Shown here in pieces: positions 7,637-16,412 of a stretch of DNA of 64,000 nt. Position 1 is the first letter of the stretch. Every line of letters begins with the position of its first letter. The notes under the pieces were generated by a model. It worked only from the letters and a program-made list of their open reading frames with translations, was not told the origin of the DNA and made no database searches. A program made the translations under genes and the position numbers. Source of the DNA: Bacillus_AB infantis_C (GTDB lineage: Bacteria > Bacillota > Bacilli > Bacillales > Cytobacillaceae); NCBI RefSeq assembly GCF_050107595.1, contig NZ_JBNILH010000001.1, positions 434,001-498,000 of the forward strand, in the 5' to 3' direction.

Positions 7637-9448
7637 ATGGCAGAGCGAATTTCCGAAGCGAAACTGGATGAAATCCGGCAGGCTACAGACATTGCCGATG
7701 TAATCGGTGATCATGTTCAGCTCAAAAAACAGGGGCGGAACTATTTTGGCTTATGTCCATTCCATGGAGAAAACTCGCCATCTTTTTCTGTTTCCCCGGA
7801 AAAGCAGATCTACCATTGCTTCGGATGCGGAGCCGGAGGGAATGTGTTTTCGTTCCTGATGGAGCATGAAGGCTACTCCTTTCAGGAAGCAGCCGTCAAA
7901 CTTGCAGAAAGAGCGGGGATTCAGCTTGATATTGAAGCCGCATCTGCAAAACAAAGCTCGCTGCCCGAAAATCTCCAGCAGATGATAGAGGCGCATGAGC
8001 TTCTCCGGAAATTCTACCATCATTTGTTAATGAACACAAAGGATGGCCAGCACGCACTGGAGTATTTGCTTGACAGAGGCTTTACAAAAGAGTCGATTGA
8101 GAAGTTCCAGATCGGTTATTCCCTGGATTCCTGGGATTTTGTATGCAAATTTCTTGCAAAAAGGAAATTCAATCCGGAGTTCATGGAAAAAGCTGGGCTT
8201 ATCATCAAGAGGGACAGAGATGGCAGTTATTTTGACCGCTTCCGCGATCGGATCATGTTTCCGATCTTTGACCGCAAAGGAAACACGATTGCTTTTTCCG
8301 GAAGATCGCTCGGGGCCGGAAATGAGCCCAAATATCTGAACAGTCCGGAGACAGCAATCTTTAATAAAAGTAAAATTTTATATAATTTCCACCTGGCAAG
8401 ACCGGCAATCCGCAAGACACACCAGGCGGTCCTTTTTGAAGGATTCGCGGATGTCATTGCTGCCGACCGTTCCTCTGTTGAGAACGGGGTTGCCACAATG
8501 GGGACTGCATTGACGCCTGAACATGTTGCAATGCTCAGGAGAAATGTAGAGTCTGTCACCATTTGCTATGATTCCGATAATGCCGGAATAGAGGCGGCCT
8601 TTAAAGCCGCTAAAATGCTGTCTGAGGCTGGCTGCGGCATCAAGGTTGCAATGCTGCCTGATGGCATGGACCCGGATGATTACATCAAACAGCACGGAGC
8701 AGAAAAGTTTCGCAATGATGTAATTGAATCCAGCATCACCCACATGGCGTTCAAGTTTCTTTATTATAGAAGAGGCAAAAAGCTCCAGGATGAAGGAGAT
8801 CGGCTTCTATATATAGAAGAAGTACTTAAGGAAATCAGCCTTCTTGAAAAGGCTGTTGAAAGAGATCATTACATGCGCCAGCTGGCAAATGAATTTTCTC
8901 TGTCACTGGAAGCGCTGAAGCAGGAGCAAAAGCAGATATACTTTGCCGAGAAACGAAAAAACCAGGGCAGTTCTGCCCCAGCACAAAAGAAGCATATGAT
9001 CGTTTCACGGCGCCAGGATTCGCTGAAGCCTGCTTTTCATACAGCTGAAAGAAGATTGATTGCCCATATGCTGAGAAACAGCGATACCGCTTATAAGGTT
9101 CAGGAGCTTCTCGGAGGCAGCACCTTTAACATTGATGATCATCAGGCTATCATTACTTATTTATTTGCTTTTTATGAGAAGGGGAATAGTCCCGATCCAA
9201 GTGCCTTCTTAAATTTCGTTGAAGATGCAAAGCTTAAGCGGATCATTGCGGATATCGAGATGATGTCGGTCAATGATGAGCTGACAGAGCAGGAGCTCAA
9301 TGACTATATTAAGCAGGTGTTGAATTATCAAAAGATGTTAATGATAAAGGAAAAGCAGGCTGAAGGGAAGGAAGCAGAACGGCAGAATGACTTTGCCAGG
9401 GCGGCATCAATCGCAATGGAAATTATTCAACTGCGTAAATTGCTATAG
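7637..9448 (+). CDS. dnaG: DNA primase DnaG
   Basis: DnaG synthesises RNA primers for lagging-strand and origin-initiated replication. The 603-residue protein has an N-terminal CHC2 zinc domain (Cys40, His43, Cys61, Cys64), a TOPRIM catalytic core (FEGFADVIAA, then YDSDNAGIEAA) and a C-terminal helicase-binding region. The ATG at 7637 follows AAATGGAG. It sits between the UPF0178 gene and sigA, the macromolecular synthesis arrangement of Bacillus. No defects were seen. Confidence 0.97.
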   Translation: MAERISEAKLDEIRQATDIADVIGDHVQLKKQGRNYFGLCPFHGENSPSFSVSPEKQIYHCFGCGAGGNVFSFLMEHEGYSFQEAAVKLAERAGIQLDIEAASAKQSSLPENLQQMIEAHELLRKFYHHLLMNTKDGQHALEYLLDRGFTKESIEKFQIGYSLDSWDFVCKFLAKRKFNPEFMEKAGLIIKRDRDGSYFDRFRDRIMFPIFDRKGNTIAFSGRSLGAGNEPKYLNSPETAIFNKSKILYNFHLARPAIRKTHQAVLFEGFADVIAADRSSVENGVATMGTALTPEHVAMLRRNVESVTICYDSDNAGIEAAFKAAKMLSEAGCGIKVAMLPDGMDPDDYIKQHGAEKFRNDVIESSITHMAFKFLYYRRGKKLQDEGDRLLYIEEVLKEISLLEKAVERDHYMRQLANEFSLSLEALKQEQKQIYFAEKRKNQGSSAPAQKKHMIVSRRQDSLKPAFHTAERRLIAHMLRNSDTAYKVQELLGGSTFNIDDHQAIITYLFAFYEKGNSPDPSAFLNFVEDAKLKRIIADIEMMSVNDELTEQELNDYIKQVLNYQKMLMIKEKQAEGKEAERQNDFARAASIAMEIIQLRKLL

Positions 9449-9496
9449 ATAAGCTTTTATACGATTGGTTTGTGATTTTTGGAAGGAGGGGGACTT

Positions 9497-10621
9497 ATGG
9501 CTGAAAAGTCAGCCCGTTCAAAAGAGGTTGATTCAGAGTTAACCATGGAACAAGTGAAGGAACAATTAACGGAAGTCGGAAAGAAAACCGGGGTGCTCGC
9601 ATATGACGATATCGCGGAAAGGCTTTCCAACTTTGAATTGGATTCCGATCAGATGGATGAGTTTTATGAGTTTCTAGGAGATCAGGGGGTAGAGCTTGTC
9701 GGCGACAACGATGATGCGGACCCTAATGTCCAGGAGCTTGCCAAGGGTGAAGAGGAATTTGATTTAAACGATTTAAGTGTTCCTCCAGGAGTTAAAATTA
9801 ATGATCCCGTCCGCATGTACCTGAAAGAAATTGGCCGTGTGGATCTTCTTTCTGCACAGGAGGAAATCTCTCTGGCGAAGCGGATCGAGGAAGGCGATGA
9901 AGAGGCCAAGAGAAGGCTGGCGGAAGCCAACCTGAGGCTCGTAGTCAGCATTGCCAAAAGGTATGTCGGAAGGGGCATGCTGTTCCTTGACCTGATCCAG
10001 GAAGGGAACATGGGCCTGATCAAGGCAGTTGAGAAATTCGATTACCGTAAAGGCTACAAATTCAGTACGTATGCAACATGGTGGATACGCCAGGCCATTA
10101 CAAGGGCGATTGCCGACCAGGCAAGGACAATCCGAATCCCTGTTCATATGGTGGAAACAATCAATAAGCTGATCAGGGTGCAGCGTCAGCTTCTCCAGGA
10201 TCTCGGCCGCGAACCGACTCCTGAAGAAATTGCGGAAGACATGGATCTGACCCCGGATAAAGTCAGGGAGATTCTTAAGATTGCCCAGGAGCCTGTTTCA
10301 CTCGAAACGCCAATCGGGGAAGAGGATGACTCCCATCTTGGCGACTTCATTGAAGACCAGGATGCGACTTCGCCATCTGAGCATGCGGCATATGAGCTCC
10401 TGAAAGAACAGCTTGAAGACGTCCTTGATACGCTTACAGACCGTGAGGAAAATGTCCTGAGGCTGCGTTTCGGGCTTGATGACGGACGTACGCGCACTTT
10501 GGAAGAGGTCGGAAAAGTCTTCGGCGTAACCAGGGAGCGTATCCGCCAAATCGAGGCGAAGGCACTGCGCAAACTGAGGCATCCAAGCCGAAGCAAGCGG
10601 CTTAAAGACTTCCTAGAATAA
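9497..10621 (+). CDS. sigA: Primary sigma factor SigA (RpoD)
   Basis: SigA is the housekeeping sigma-70 factor. It has 374 residues: an acidic N-terminal region 1.1, region 1.2 (DPVRMYLKEIGRVDLLS), regions 2.3-2.4 (KFSTYATWWIRQAITRAI), and a region 4.2 HTH (VTRERIRQIEAKALRKLR). ATG 9497 follows a very strong site GGAAGGAGGGGG at 9481-9492; a TTG at 9479 would place that site inside the coding region and is rejected. The gene is 48 bp downstream of dnaG and ends at a terminator. Confidence 0.98.
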   Translation: MAEKSARSKEVDSELTMEQVKEQLTEVGKKTGVLAYDDIAERLSNFELDSDQMDEFYEFLGDQGVELVGDNDDADPNVQELAKGEEEFDLNDLSVPPGVKINDPVRMYLKEIGRVDLLSAQEEISLAKRIEEGDEEAKRRLAEANLRLVVSIAKRYVGRGMLFLDLIQEGNMGLIKAVEKFDYRKGYKFSTYATWWIRQAITRAIADQARTIRIPVHMVETINKLIRVQRQLLQDLGREPTPEEIAEDMDLTPDKVREILKIAQEPVSLETPIGEEDDSHLGDFIEDQDATSPSEHAAYELLKEQLEDVLDTLTDREENVLRLRFGLDDGRTRTLEEVGKVFGVTRERIRQIEAKALRKLRHPSRSKRLKDFLE

Positions 10622-10635
10622 AAAAACATTGTCAG

Positions 10636-10678
10636 AAAATAGTTTACTTCTTAAAATAGAGGTAAACTATTTTTTTTG
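10636..10678 (+). terminator. Intrinsic terminator after sigA
   Basis: AAAATAGTTTAC (10636-10647) pairs with GTAAACTATTTT (10662-10673), followed by a run of T. Confidence 0.88.
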
Positions 10679-10717
10679 AAAAAAATGCCTTTGGATTTCC
10701 GGACAGGATGGGTGAAT

Positions 10718-11239
10718 ATGGATAAAGAGAGAAAAGACATTATTGTAAAAGAAATTTTATACTGGAAGGATAACCGCATGCTTCCTGAGCATTATTGTGA
10801 TTATCTGCTTGCTTTGTATACAGAAGGGAATCGGCCGAAGGATAAAGCTCGAAAGGCAAAAGGGTTTTATTTTCTCAATATCATTCTCTTGCTGCTGATT
10901 CCTCTATCGCTGTTATTCATTTATTTTACTGAATTATCTTTCATTTTGCAAATGGCCCTCCTAATTTTTTTTACAATTACTGGAGTTTCTCTTGCCATTT
11001 ATTTTACTAATAAAGGAATTGCACCGCAACTCCCTTTGGCTGTTTCGGCTTTGATATTGCTTTTGATGTCGGTTGAACTGGCATCTCATTTTTTCCCGCA
11101 TCACAATACAGCCTTGTATGGGGCTTTAATGCTCAATTGTTTGCTTTGGATAGCAGCTGCCTGGAAATTCCGTCAGCACTATTTTGGGATATCCGGCGTA
11201 GTTGGGCTAATCATCATTGCTATTTCTATTTTCATATAA
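10718..11239 (+). CDS. Predicted multi-pass membrane protein
   Basis: The family is not firmly recognised. The 173-residue product has a soluble N-terminal helix pair (MDKERKDIIVKEILYWKDNRMLP...), resembling the start of DUF2157-type proteins, followed by about five or six hydrophobic segments from residue ~52 to the end. ATG 10718 is preceded by an AGGATGGGTG run; a TTG at 10676 lies on the T tail of the sigA terminator and is less likely. It stands alone between sigA and the acyl-CoA dehydrogenase. Function unknown. Confidence 0.65.
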   Translation: MDKERKDIIVKEILYWKDNRMLPEHYCDYLLALYTEGNRPKDKARKAKGFYFLNIILLLLIPLSLLFIYFTELSFILQMALLIFFTITGVSLAIYFTNKGIAPQLPLAVSALILLLMSVELASHFFPHHNTALYGALMLNCLLWIAAAWKFRQHYFGISGVVGLIIIAISIFI

Positions 11240-11266
11240 TAAATTAAATTTTAAAGTTTTTAAATG

Positions 11267-11296
11267 TTGAGAAAATTTATTCCTTCCCCGTATAAT
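11267..11296 (+). promoter_or_regulatory. Sigma-A-type promoter of the acyl-CoA dehydrogenase gene
   Basis: A -35 TTGAGA (11267-11272) and a perfect -10 TATAAT (11291-11296) are separated by 18 bp, 40 bp before the start codon. Transcription should begin near 11303, within the cre site. Confidence 0.75.
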
Positions 11297-11300
11297 GGTA

Positions 11301-11315
11301 ATGAAAGCGTATACA
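11301..11315 (+). promoter_or_regulatory. cre site (CcpA operator)
   Basis: ATGAAAGCGTATACA matches every position of the catabolite-responsive element consensus WTGNAANCGNWNNCW. It overlaps the predicted transcription start, where CcpA binding represses. This implies glucose repression of the acyl-CoA dehydrogenase. Confidence 0.75.
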
Positions 11316-11335
11316 AAACTTCGAGGGGGATTTGC

Positions 11336-12475
11336 ATGAATTTTGAATTGACTGCCGAACAGAATATGATTTTAAAAATGATCAGGGAGTTTGCTGATGA
11401 AGAAGTTGCTCCCGGCGCACTGGAAAGGGACAGGACGAAAGAATTCCCTAAGGAAATATTTAATAAATTATCGGAGATGGGTGTGATGGGACTGCCGTTC
11501 CCTGAAGAATACGGCGGGGGAGGAGCGGATACTGTCAGTTTCGCAATTGTGACAGAAGAGCTCAGCAGGGCATGCGGTTCGACGGGGATTACGTATTCTG
11601 CCCATATCTCCCTTGGCGGGGCGCCCCTTTACCTGTTTGGGACTGAAGAGCAAAAGCAAAAGTATCTGGTTCCGATCTGCACAGGAGAATCATTCGGGGC
11701 ATTTGGGCTAACAGAGCCGAACGCGGGATCAGATGCAGGCGGTACAAGGACGAGCGCGGTAGAAAATGATGGGGAGTTCATCATAAATGGCAGTAAATGC
11801 TATATTACAAATGCGAGCTATGCAAAGCATCTGGCCATTACAGCAGTTACCAGCGAAGGCGGGGCGGATAAAGAAATCAGTGCCATCATTGTGCCGACAG
11901 ATGCAGAAGGCTTTAAGGTAATAGATAACTACGAAAAAATGGGGCTGAATGCTTCCAATACCACAGAGCTTGTGATGGAAGATGTGCGTGTGCCGACTGA
12001 GCACTTGCTCGGCAAAAAAGGCGAAGGGTTCAAGCAATTTCTGATCACATTGGATGGAGGCCGGATAGGGATTGGCGCCATGGCCGTCGGTATTGCCCAG
12101 GCAGCTTATGAGAAAGCATTGCGGTATGCAAAAGAAAGGACTCAGTTCGGCCGCTCGCTGTCCCAGTTCCAGGCAATTCAGTTCAAGCTTGCCGATATGG
12201 CAATGAAGATCGAGCTTGCCCGGAATATGGTCTATAAAGCAGCATGGCTCAAGGACCAGGGAAGGCCATTTACTAAAGAAGCATCTATGTGCAAGCTGTA
12301 TGCTTCAGAAATCTGTATGGAGATTGCAGACCAGGCAGTCCAGATCCATGGGGGCTACGGCTATATGAAGGACTATCATGTAGAACGCTATATGAGGGAT
12401 GGAAAGCTGACGGAGATCGGTGAAGGCACGTCAGAGATACAGCGTATGGTGATTGCGCGGCAGATCGGCTGTTAA
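11336..12475 (+). CDS. Acyl-CoA dehydrogenase (short/branched-chain type)
   Basis: This FAD enzyme introduces the alpha-beta double bond in acyl-CoA thioesters during fatty acid or branched-chain amino acid breakdown. The 379-residue protein shows the family signatures FGLTEPNAGSDAGG and QIHGGYGYMKDYHVERYMRD, and the expected catalytic base within EIGEGTSEIQR. It resembles B. subtilis MmgC/AcdA. ATG 11336 is preceded by GAGGGGGA at 11323-11330. It is monocistronic, with its own promoter, a perfect cre site at the start of transcription and a terminator. Substrate chain length cannot be decided by eye. Confidence 0.93.
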   Translation: MNFELTAEQNMILKMIREFADEEVAPGALERDRTKEFPKEIFNKLSEMGVMGLPFPEEYGGGGADTVSFAIVTEELSRACGSTGITYSAHISLGGAPLYLFGTEEQKQKYLVPICTGESFGAFGLTEPNAGSDAGGTRTSAVENDGEFIINGSKCYITNASYAKHLAITAVTSEGGADKEISAIIVPTDAEGFKVIDNYEKMGLNASNTTELVMEDVRVPTEHLLGKKGEGFKQFLITLDGGRIGIGAMAVGIAQAAYEKALRYAKERTQFGRSLSQFQAIQFKLADMAMKIELARNMVYKAAWLKDQGRPFTKEASMCKLYASEICMEIADQAVQIHGGYGYMKDYHVERYMRDGKLTEIGEGTSEIQRMVIARQIGC

Positions 12476-12482
12476 AGGCTAT

Positions 12483-12511
12483 AGCTCCATTAACATGGGG
12501 CTTTTTTTATT
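12483..12511 (+). terminator. Intrinsic terminator after acyl-CoA dehydrogenase
   Basis: AGCTCCAT (12483-12490) pairs with ATGGGGCT (12495-12502), with one G-T pair, followed by TTTTTTT. Confidence 0.75.
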
Positions 12512-12535
12512 GTTTAGAAATCTATGTATAGTAGG

Positions 12536-12720
12536 TCTTGCGGATATTTATCAATTCTTGATCAACGTCCATCAGCTGCCGCGAGGTTAAAAACCAAACC
12601 TCCCAAAAAGGCACAGAACGCCTATCCGGGAGGTGCGTCTTGAGGCAATCAGGAAGTGGATCATGCAGACTGGCACCGGAAGTGGAGTTCAGGTGATCAA
12701 GGCGCTTGCGCTTTTGTTCT
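12536..12720 (+). repeat. Dispersed folded repeat (family B)
   Basis: It contains TTTATCAATTCTTGATCAACG, CCATCAGCTGCCGCGAGGT, ACCTCCC...GGGAGGT around an AAAGGC...GCC loop, CGTCTTGAG, and the 3' end AAGGCGCTTGCGCTTTTG. It shares long blocks with 19650-19845 and 48990-49200. The rest of the 12476-12878 spacer holds the preceding terminator and the cccA promoter region; no gene was seen in it. Confidence 0.75.
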
Positions 12721-12878
12721 GTACTGTCAAAACAGAGGCGGATTCTTCCAATTTCGAACATACTGTGACAAAGTTCAGTTTAGGGCTTTTCCTTCCAGGG
12801 GTTTTCAAGTAAAATAGAGATTGTTTGTATTATATAATATACTTGACTGAGATGTTCTTACATAAGGGAGGTTAAAAC

Positions 12879-13244
12879 ATGAACCGTAATCCATTAATTC
12901 CGTTTCTCTTGATTGCTGTGTTAGGCATCGGGGCAATGTTCCTCGTTTCCTTCAAGGGGCTGGGCGATGCAAAGGACCTTGCGGCCGAGCAGGAAGGCGG
13001 CGGAGAAGAACAGACTGAAGAGGTTGCAGCTAACCCGGAAGACATTTATAAACAAACCTGTATCGGCTGCCATGGCGACCAGTACCAGGGTGGGGTAGGT
13101 CCTGCTTTGACAGGCGTTGGTGACCGCTATTCACAGGATGAAATCGCTGACATCGTTGTTAACGGTAAAGGTTCCATGCCGCCAGGGCTTGTTCCGCAGG
13201 AAAAAGCAGGCGAAATGGCTGAATGGCTGGCAGGCCTGAAATAA
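12879..13244 (+). CDS. cccA: Membrane-anchored cytochrome c550
   Basis: This is a small mono-haem cytochrome c of the respiratory chain, held on the outer face of the membrane. Residues 7-25 form an N-terminal anchor, followed by an acidic Gln/Glu-rich linker. The haem motif CIGCH is at residues 61-65, and Met100 (GSMPPG) is the likely axial ligand. Its length of 121 matches Bacillus CccA. The ATG follows AAGGGAGGTT. It is monocistronic, with a terminator just after it. Confidence 0.94.
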   Translation: MNRNPLIPFLLIAVLGIGAMFLVSFKGLGDAKDLAAEQEGGGEEQTEEVAANPEDIYKQTCIGCHGDQYQGGVGPALTGVGDRYSQDEIADIVVNGKGSMPPGLVPQEKAGEMAEWLAGLK

Positions 13245-13256
13245 TGTGACAGTTAA

Positions 13257-13292
13257 AGAAAAGCCTTTCTTTTGAAAGGCTTTTCTTTATTT
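13257..13292 (+). terminator. Intrinsic terminator after cccA
   Basis: AAAAGCCTTTC (13259-13269) pairs with GAAAGGCTTTT (13274-13284), then CTTTATTTT. Confidence 0.88.
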
Positions 13293-13413
13293 TGGGATTC
13301 AATGCAAGCATTCAATGACTAGCTTGCAGGGCGGCTGGACATTGCTTTCCGGCTTTCTTATACTAAGAGAATATTGTTAATCTGAATCTATGTAAAGTGG
13401 TGTGATGTAAAAG

Positions 13414-14136
13414 ATGAATACAGAACAGTTATCGCAGCGGCTTGCCAAGGTCGCCGAATATATACCTGATGGTGCAGCCTTTGCTGATATAGGCTCAGAC
13501 CATGCCTATCTTCCATGCCATGTAGTCTCTAAGGGCAAAGTGCCCTTCGCAGTTGCAGGCGAAGTGGCAGAGGGCCCTTTTCAGTCTGCAAGGAATCAAG
13601 TCATCCAGGAAGGGCTGGGCGATAAGATAGCTGTCAGGAAAGGGAATGGGCTGGAAGTAGTTGAAAGAGGGGAAGTCGATTGCGTAGCCATTGCGGGTAT
13701 GGGAGGCGCCTTGATTGCCAGTATCCTTGAAGAGGGAAAAGAAAAGCTGTCTTCAGTGAAAAGGCTTGTCCTTCAGCCTAATATAAGCGCCATTTCAATC
13801 CGTAAATGGCTGGTTGAAAACGGCTGGGAGCTTATAGAAGAGGATATCCTTGAAGAGGATGGAAAGATATACGAAATCCTGGTTGCAGAGCATGGAGAGC
13901 CGCTCCGTCCCTACAAGGGGAAGGATGAGAATAGCGCCTTTCTTTTTGGCCCCTTTCTTACAGCGCAAAAAACGGATACCTTCCAGAAAAAATGGCAGCA
14001 TGAAATGAAAAATTGGCAAAGGATACTGCAGGAACTGGATAAAGCTGCAGACTCGGAAGAAACACGGACAAGGAGGCTGGAGCTCGGTCAAAAAATCTCT
14101 ATGGCAGAGGAGGCAGTAAAGAGTGAAAAAAGTTAA
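13414..14136 (+). CDS. trmK: tRNA (adenine22-N1)-methyltransferase TrmK
   Basis: TrmK (YqfN) methylates N1 of A22 in the D-loop of bacterial tRNA using SAM. The 240-residue protein has the Rossmann motif ADIGSDHAYLP at residues 24-34, GEVAEGPFQSARNQV and CVAIAGMGGALI, followed by a coiled C-terminal helix pair. It overlaps yqfO by 14 bp, a conserved pairing in Firmicutes. The start ATG is preceded by an AGTGGTGTGATG stretch. Confidence 0.94.
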   Translation: MNTEQLSQRLAKVAEYIPDGAAFADIGSDHAYLPCHVVSKGKVPFAVAGEVAEGPFQSARNQVIQEGLGDKIAVRKGNGLEVVERGEVDCVAIAGMGGALIASILEEGKEKLSSVKRLVLQPNISAISIRKWLVENGWELIEEDILEEDGKIYEILVAEHGEPLRPYKGKDENSAFLFGPFLTAQKTDTFQKKWQHEMKNWQRILQELDKAADSEETRTRRLELGQKISMAEEAVKSEKS

Positions 14137-15238
14137 CGGCCATCAAATCATCTCTTTGTTTGAGGAGTTCTCTCCAAAGAACCTGGCAATGGAAGGCGAT
14201 AAAATCGGACTGCAGATTGGCGGGCTGAATAATAAGGTGCAAAATGTCATGATTGCTCTTGACGTGCTGGAGGAGGTCGTTGATGAAGCCATCGAAAAGA
14301 ATGTGCAGCTCATCATCGCCCATCACCCCCCGATCTTCAGGCCATTGCAGAAAATCAATACGGATACAGCAGCCGGAAGGATTATCGAGAAGCTCATAAA
14401 GCATGATATAAGCGTATATGCGGCTCATACGAATCTTGATGTGGCTGAGGGCGGCGTGAATGACCTCCTGGCGGAAGCTCTTGGTTTAGAGAACACAGAA
14501 GTGCTTGTGCCCACACATGAAACCAGCCTGAAGAAACTGGCTGTTTTCGTACCGCTTGAAGCAGCTGAGGCTCTGAGAGAGGCGCTGGGCAGGGCAGGTG
14601 CCGGGGCAATTGGAGATTACAGCTTCTGTGCCTTCTCTTCGGAAGGAACCGGACAGTTTATGCCCGGGGACTCAGCCAACCCTTACATCGGGACCAGAGG
14701 CCGCTTGGAAAAGGTAAAGGAAGTCAAGGTGGAAACAATTTTTCCGGATCATCTGGAAAAGAAAGTGATTTCTGCAATGATTAAAGCCCATCCATATGAA
14801 GAGCCTGCCTTTGATATTTATCACCTTGATAATAAAGGCCAATCACTTGGGCTTGGACGGGTCGGAACAGTTCCTGAAACAACGCTTGAAGAATTTGCTG
14901 GAAAAATTAAAGAGGCATTCGGGCTTGACAGGGTCCGGGTAGTCGGAGATCTGAACTCTCCTGTCAGGAAAGTGGCTGTCCTGGGCGGGGATGGAAATAA
15001 ATATTTTACCCACGCCAAGTTCAAAGGCGCGGATGTGTATGTAACAGGGGATATGTATTATCATACTGCGCATGATGCAATGATGATGGGCCTGAACATT
15101 ATTGATCCAGGCCATAATGTAGAAAAGGTCATGAAGAAGGGTGTGGCCCACATCCTTAGAAAAATGGCCAGGGAAAAGGGATATGATGTGAATTTTATTT
15201 CCTCAGAAGTGCATACAGATCCTTTCAAATTTATATAA
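14123..15238 (+). CDS. yqfO: Nif3-like dinuclear metal centre protein
   Basis: A NIF3/YbgI family protein with a dinuclear metal site and unknown catalytic role; some members are annotated as GTP cyclohydrolase I type 2. At 371 residues it is the long form, with a PII-like domain inserted in the middle (about residues 125-230). Probable metal ligands lie in IIAHHPPIF, AAHTNLDVAEGG and GDMYYHTAHDA...PGHNVE. The GTG at 14123 lies within the end of trmK with GAGGAGG upstream, so translation is probably coupled. It ends at a terminator shared with convergent ispH. Confidence 0.93.
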   Translation: MKKVNGHQIISLFEEFSPKNLAMEGDKIGLQIGGLNNKVQNVMIALDVLEEVVDEAIEKNVQLIIAHHPPIFRPLQKINTDTAAGRIIEKLIKHDISVYAAHTNLDVAEGGVNDLLAEALGLENTEVLVPTHETSLKKLAVFVPLEAAEALREALGRAGAGAIGDYSFCAFSSEGTGQFMPGDSANPYIGTRGRLEKVKEVKVETIFPDHLEKKVISAMIKAHPYEEPAFDIYHLDNKGQSLGLGRVGTVPETTLEEFAGKIKEAFGLDRVRVVGDLNSPVRKVAVLGGDGNKYFTHAKFKGADVYVTGDMYYHTAHDAMMMGLNIIDPGHNVEKVMKKGVAHILRKMAREKGYDVNFISSEVHTDPFKFI

Positions 15239-15242
15239 AGGA

Positions 15243-15274
15243 AAGAGCTGCAGCGATTGCTGCAGCTCTTTTGT
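15243..15274. terminator. Bidirectional terminator between yqfO and ispH
   Basis: AGAGCTGCAG (15244-15253) pairs with CTGCAGCTCT (15260-15269), with T runs on the plus side and A/T on the minus side. Confidence 0.85.
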
Positions 15275-16216
15275 TTAAGCTCTCTTGATTTTTGGAAGCA
15301 CTTTGCTGAGAGGCACTTTTTTCTCGGTTTTCCACGTTTCCGGGTCATTAGGATCGAACTGCTGAAGGAAAGTGATGACTTCTTTTGTTATTGGTGTTGG
15401 AGTCGAAGCTCCTGCTGTGACAGCCGCCTTTTTGGCATCTTTCAGCCATTCGATCTTCAGTTCTGAAAGATCGGCGATCCGATAAGCGGTAGTGCCCGCA
15501 ATTTCCTCGGATACCTGGGCAAGGCGGTTGGAGTTGTTGCTCTTTGGATCACCGACTACAATCAGTACATCGGCTTCTCCTGCCTGTTCAGCGACCGCTT
15601 CCTGCCTTACCTGGGTAGCCATGCAGATTTCTTTGTGGAACTCTGCGTGTGGATATTTCTCTTTTATCTTATCCATGACAGTGACAACATCCCATTGGCT
15701 CATAGTCGTCTGGTTGGTAACAATGATCTTGCTGCTGTCCAGGGTGAGCTTGCCGACATCTTCTGCAGTTTGTACAAGTGATACTGCATGCGGAGCAACC
15801 CCAAGGGCGCCTTCAGGCTCGGGATGGCCTTTTTTGCCGATATAAATGATCTGATAGCCTTCTGCATCTTTTTCCCTGATAAGATCATGGGTCCTTGTCA
15901 CATCAGGACAGGTTGCATCAATTGTTACGAGGCCCTTTGACTTAGCAATTTCGCGGATCTCAGGGGAGACGCCGTGCGCTGTGAATATGACAGTGCCTTT
16001 GTCGACTTTTTCAATAATATCTTTACGGTTTTCTCCATCCAGCGTTATAATGCCTTCCTCTTCAAATGCATCGGTGACATGTTTGTTATGGACAATCATG
16101 CCAAGTATATAAATCGGCCGCGGCAGGTTTTTATCCAAAGCGGCATTCCTTGCTATGACCATTGCATCAACAACCCCATAGCAATAGCCCCGCGGCGAAA
16201 TTTTTAAAACATCCAT
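15275..16216 (-). CDS. ispH: 4-hydroxy-3-methylbut-2-enyl diphosphate reductase
   Basis: IspH catalyses the last step of the MEP isoprenoid pathway, reducing HMBPP to IPP and DMAPP with a [4Fe-4S] cluster. The 313-residue protein has the cluster cysteines in SPRGYCYGV, DATCPDVTRTH and (H)KEICMAT, and the conserved KSNNSNRL and TAGASTPTP motifs. It is alone on the minus strand, converging with yqfO. IspG, the preceding enzyme, is encoded 9 kb downstream at 24034-25149. Confidence 0.97.
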   Translation of the reverse strand: MDVLKISPRGYCYGVVDAMVIARNAALDKNLPRPIYILGMIVHNKHVTDAFEEEGIITLDGENRKDIIEKVDKGTVIFTAHGVSPEIREIAKSKGLVTIDATCPDVTRTHDLIREKDAEGYQIIYIGKKGHPEPEGALGVAPHAVSLVQTAEDVGKLTLDSSKIIVTNQTTMSQWDVVTVMDKIKEKYPHAEFHKEICMATQVRQEAVAEQAGEADVLIVVGDPKSNNSNRLAQVSEEIAGTTAYRIADLSELKIEWLKDAKKAAVTAGASTPTPITKEVITFLQQFDPNDPETWKTEKKVPLSKVLPKIKRA

Positions 16217-16370
16217 TCTCCAATCCTCCCATTGCAGTGGAACTGAAACTTATTTTTAAGAGAATCAACTGCCCCTACATTATATAAGACTTATTGAGAT
16301 ATTACAAAAGGGGGCATTCAATTGGCAAAAAAAATCATTGATTCTTTTCAACAGCTGAGAAGGGGAAAGC

Positions 16371-16404
16371 CAAAACAAAAAGAATGCGCAAAAGCTGCAT
16401 TCTT
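16371..16404 (-). terminator. Intrinsic terminator of yqfQ (minus strand)
   Basis: Read on the minus strand, AAGAATGC pairs with GCATTCTT across AGCTTTTGC and is followed by TTTGTTTTGG. It lies just after the yqfQ stop. Confidence 0.75.
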
Positions 16405-16412
16405 CACAGATT

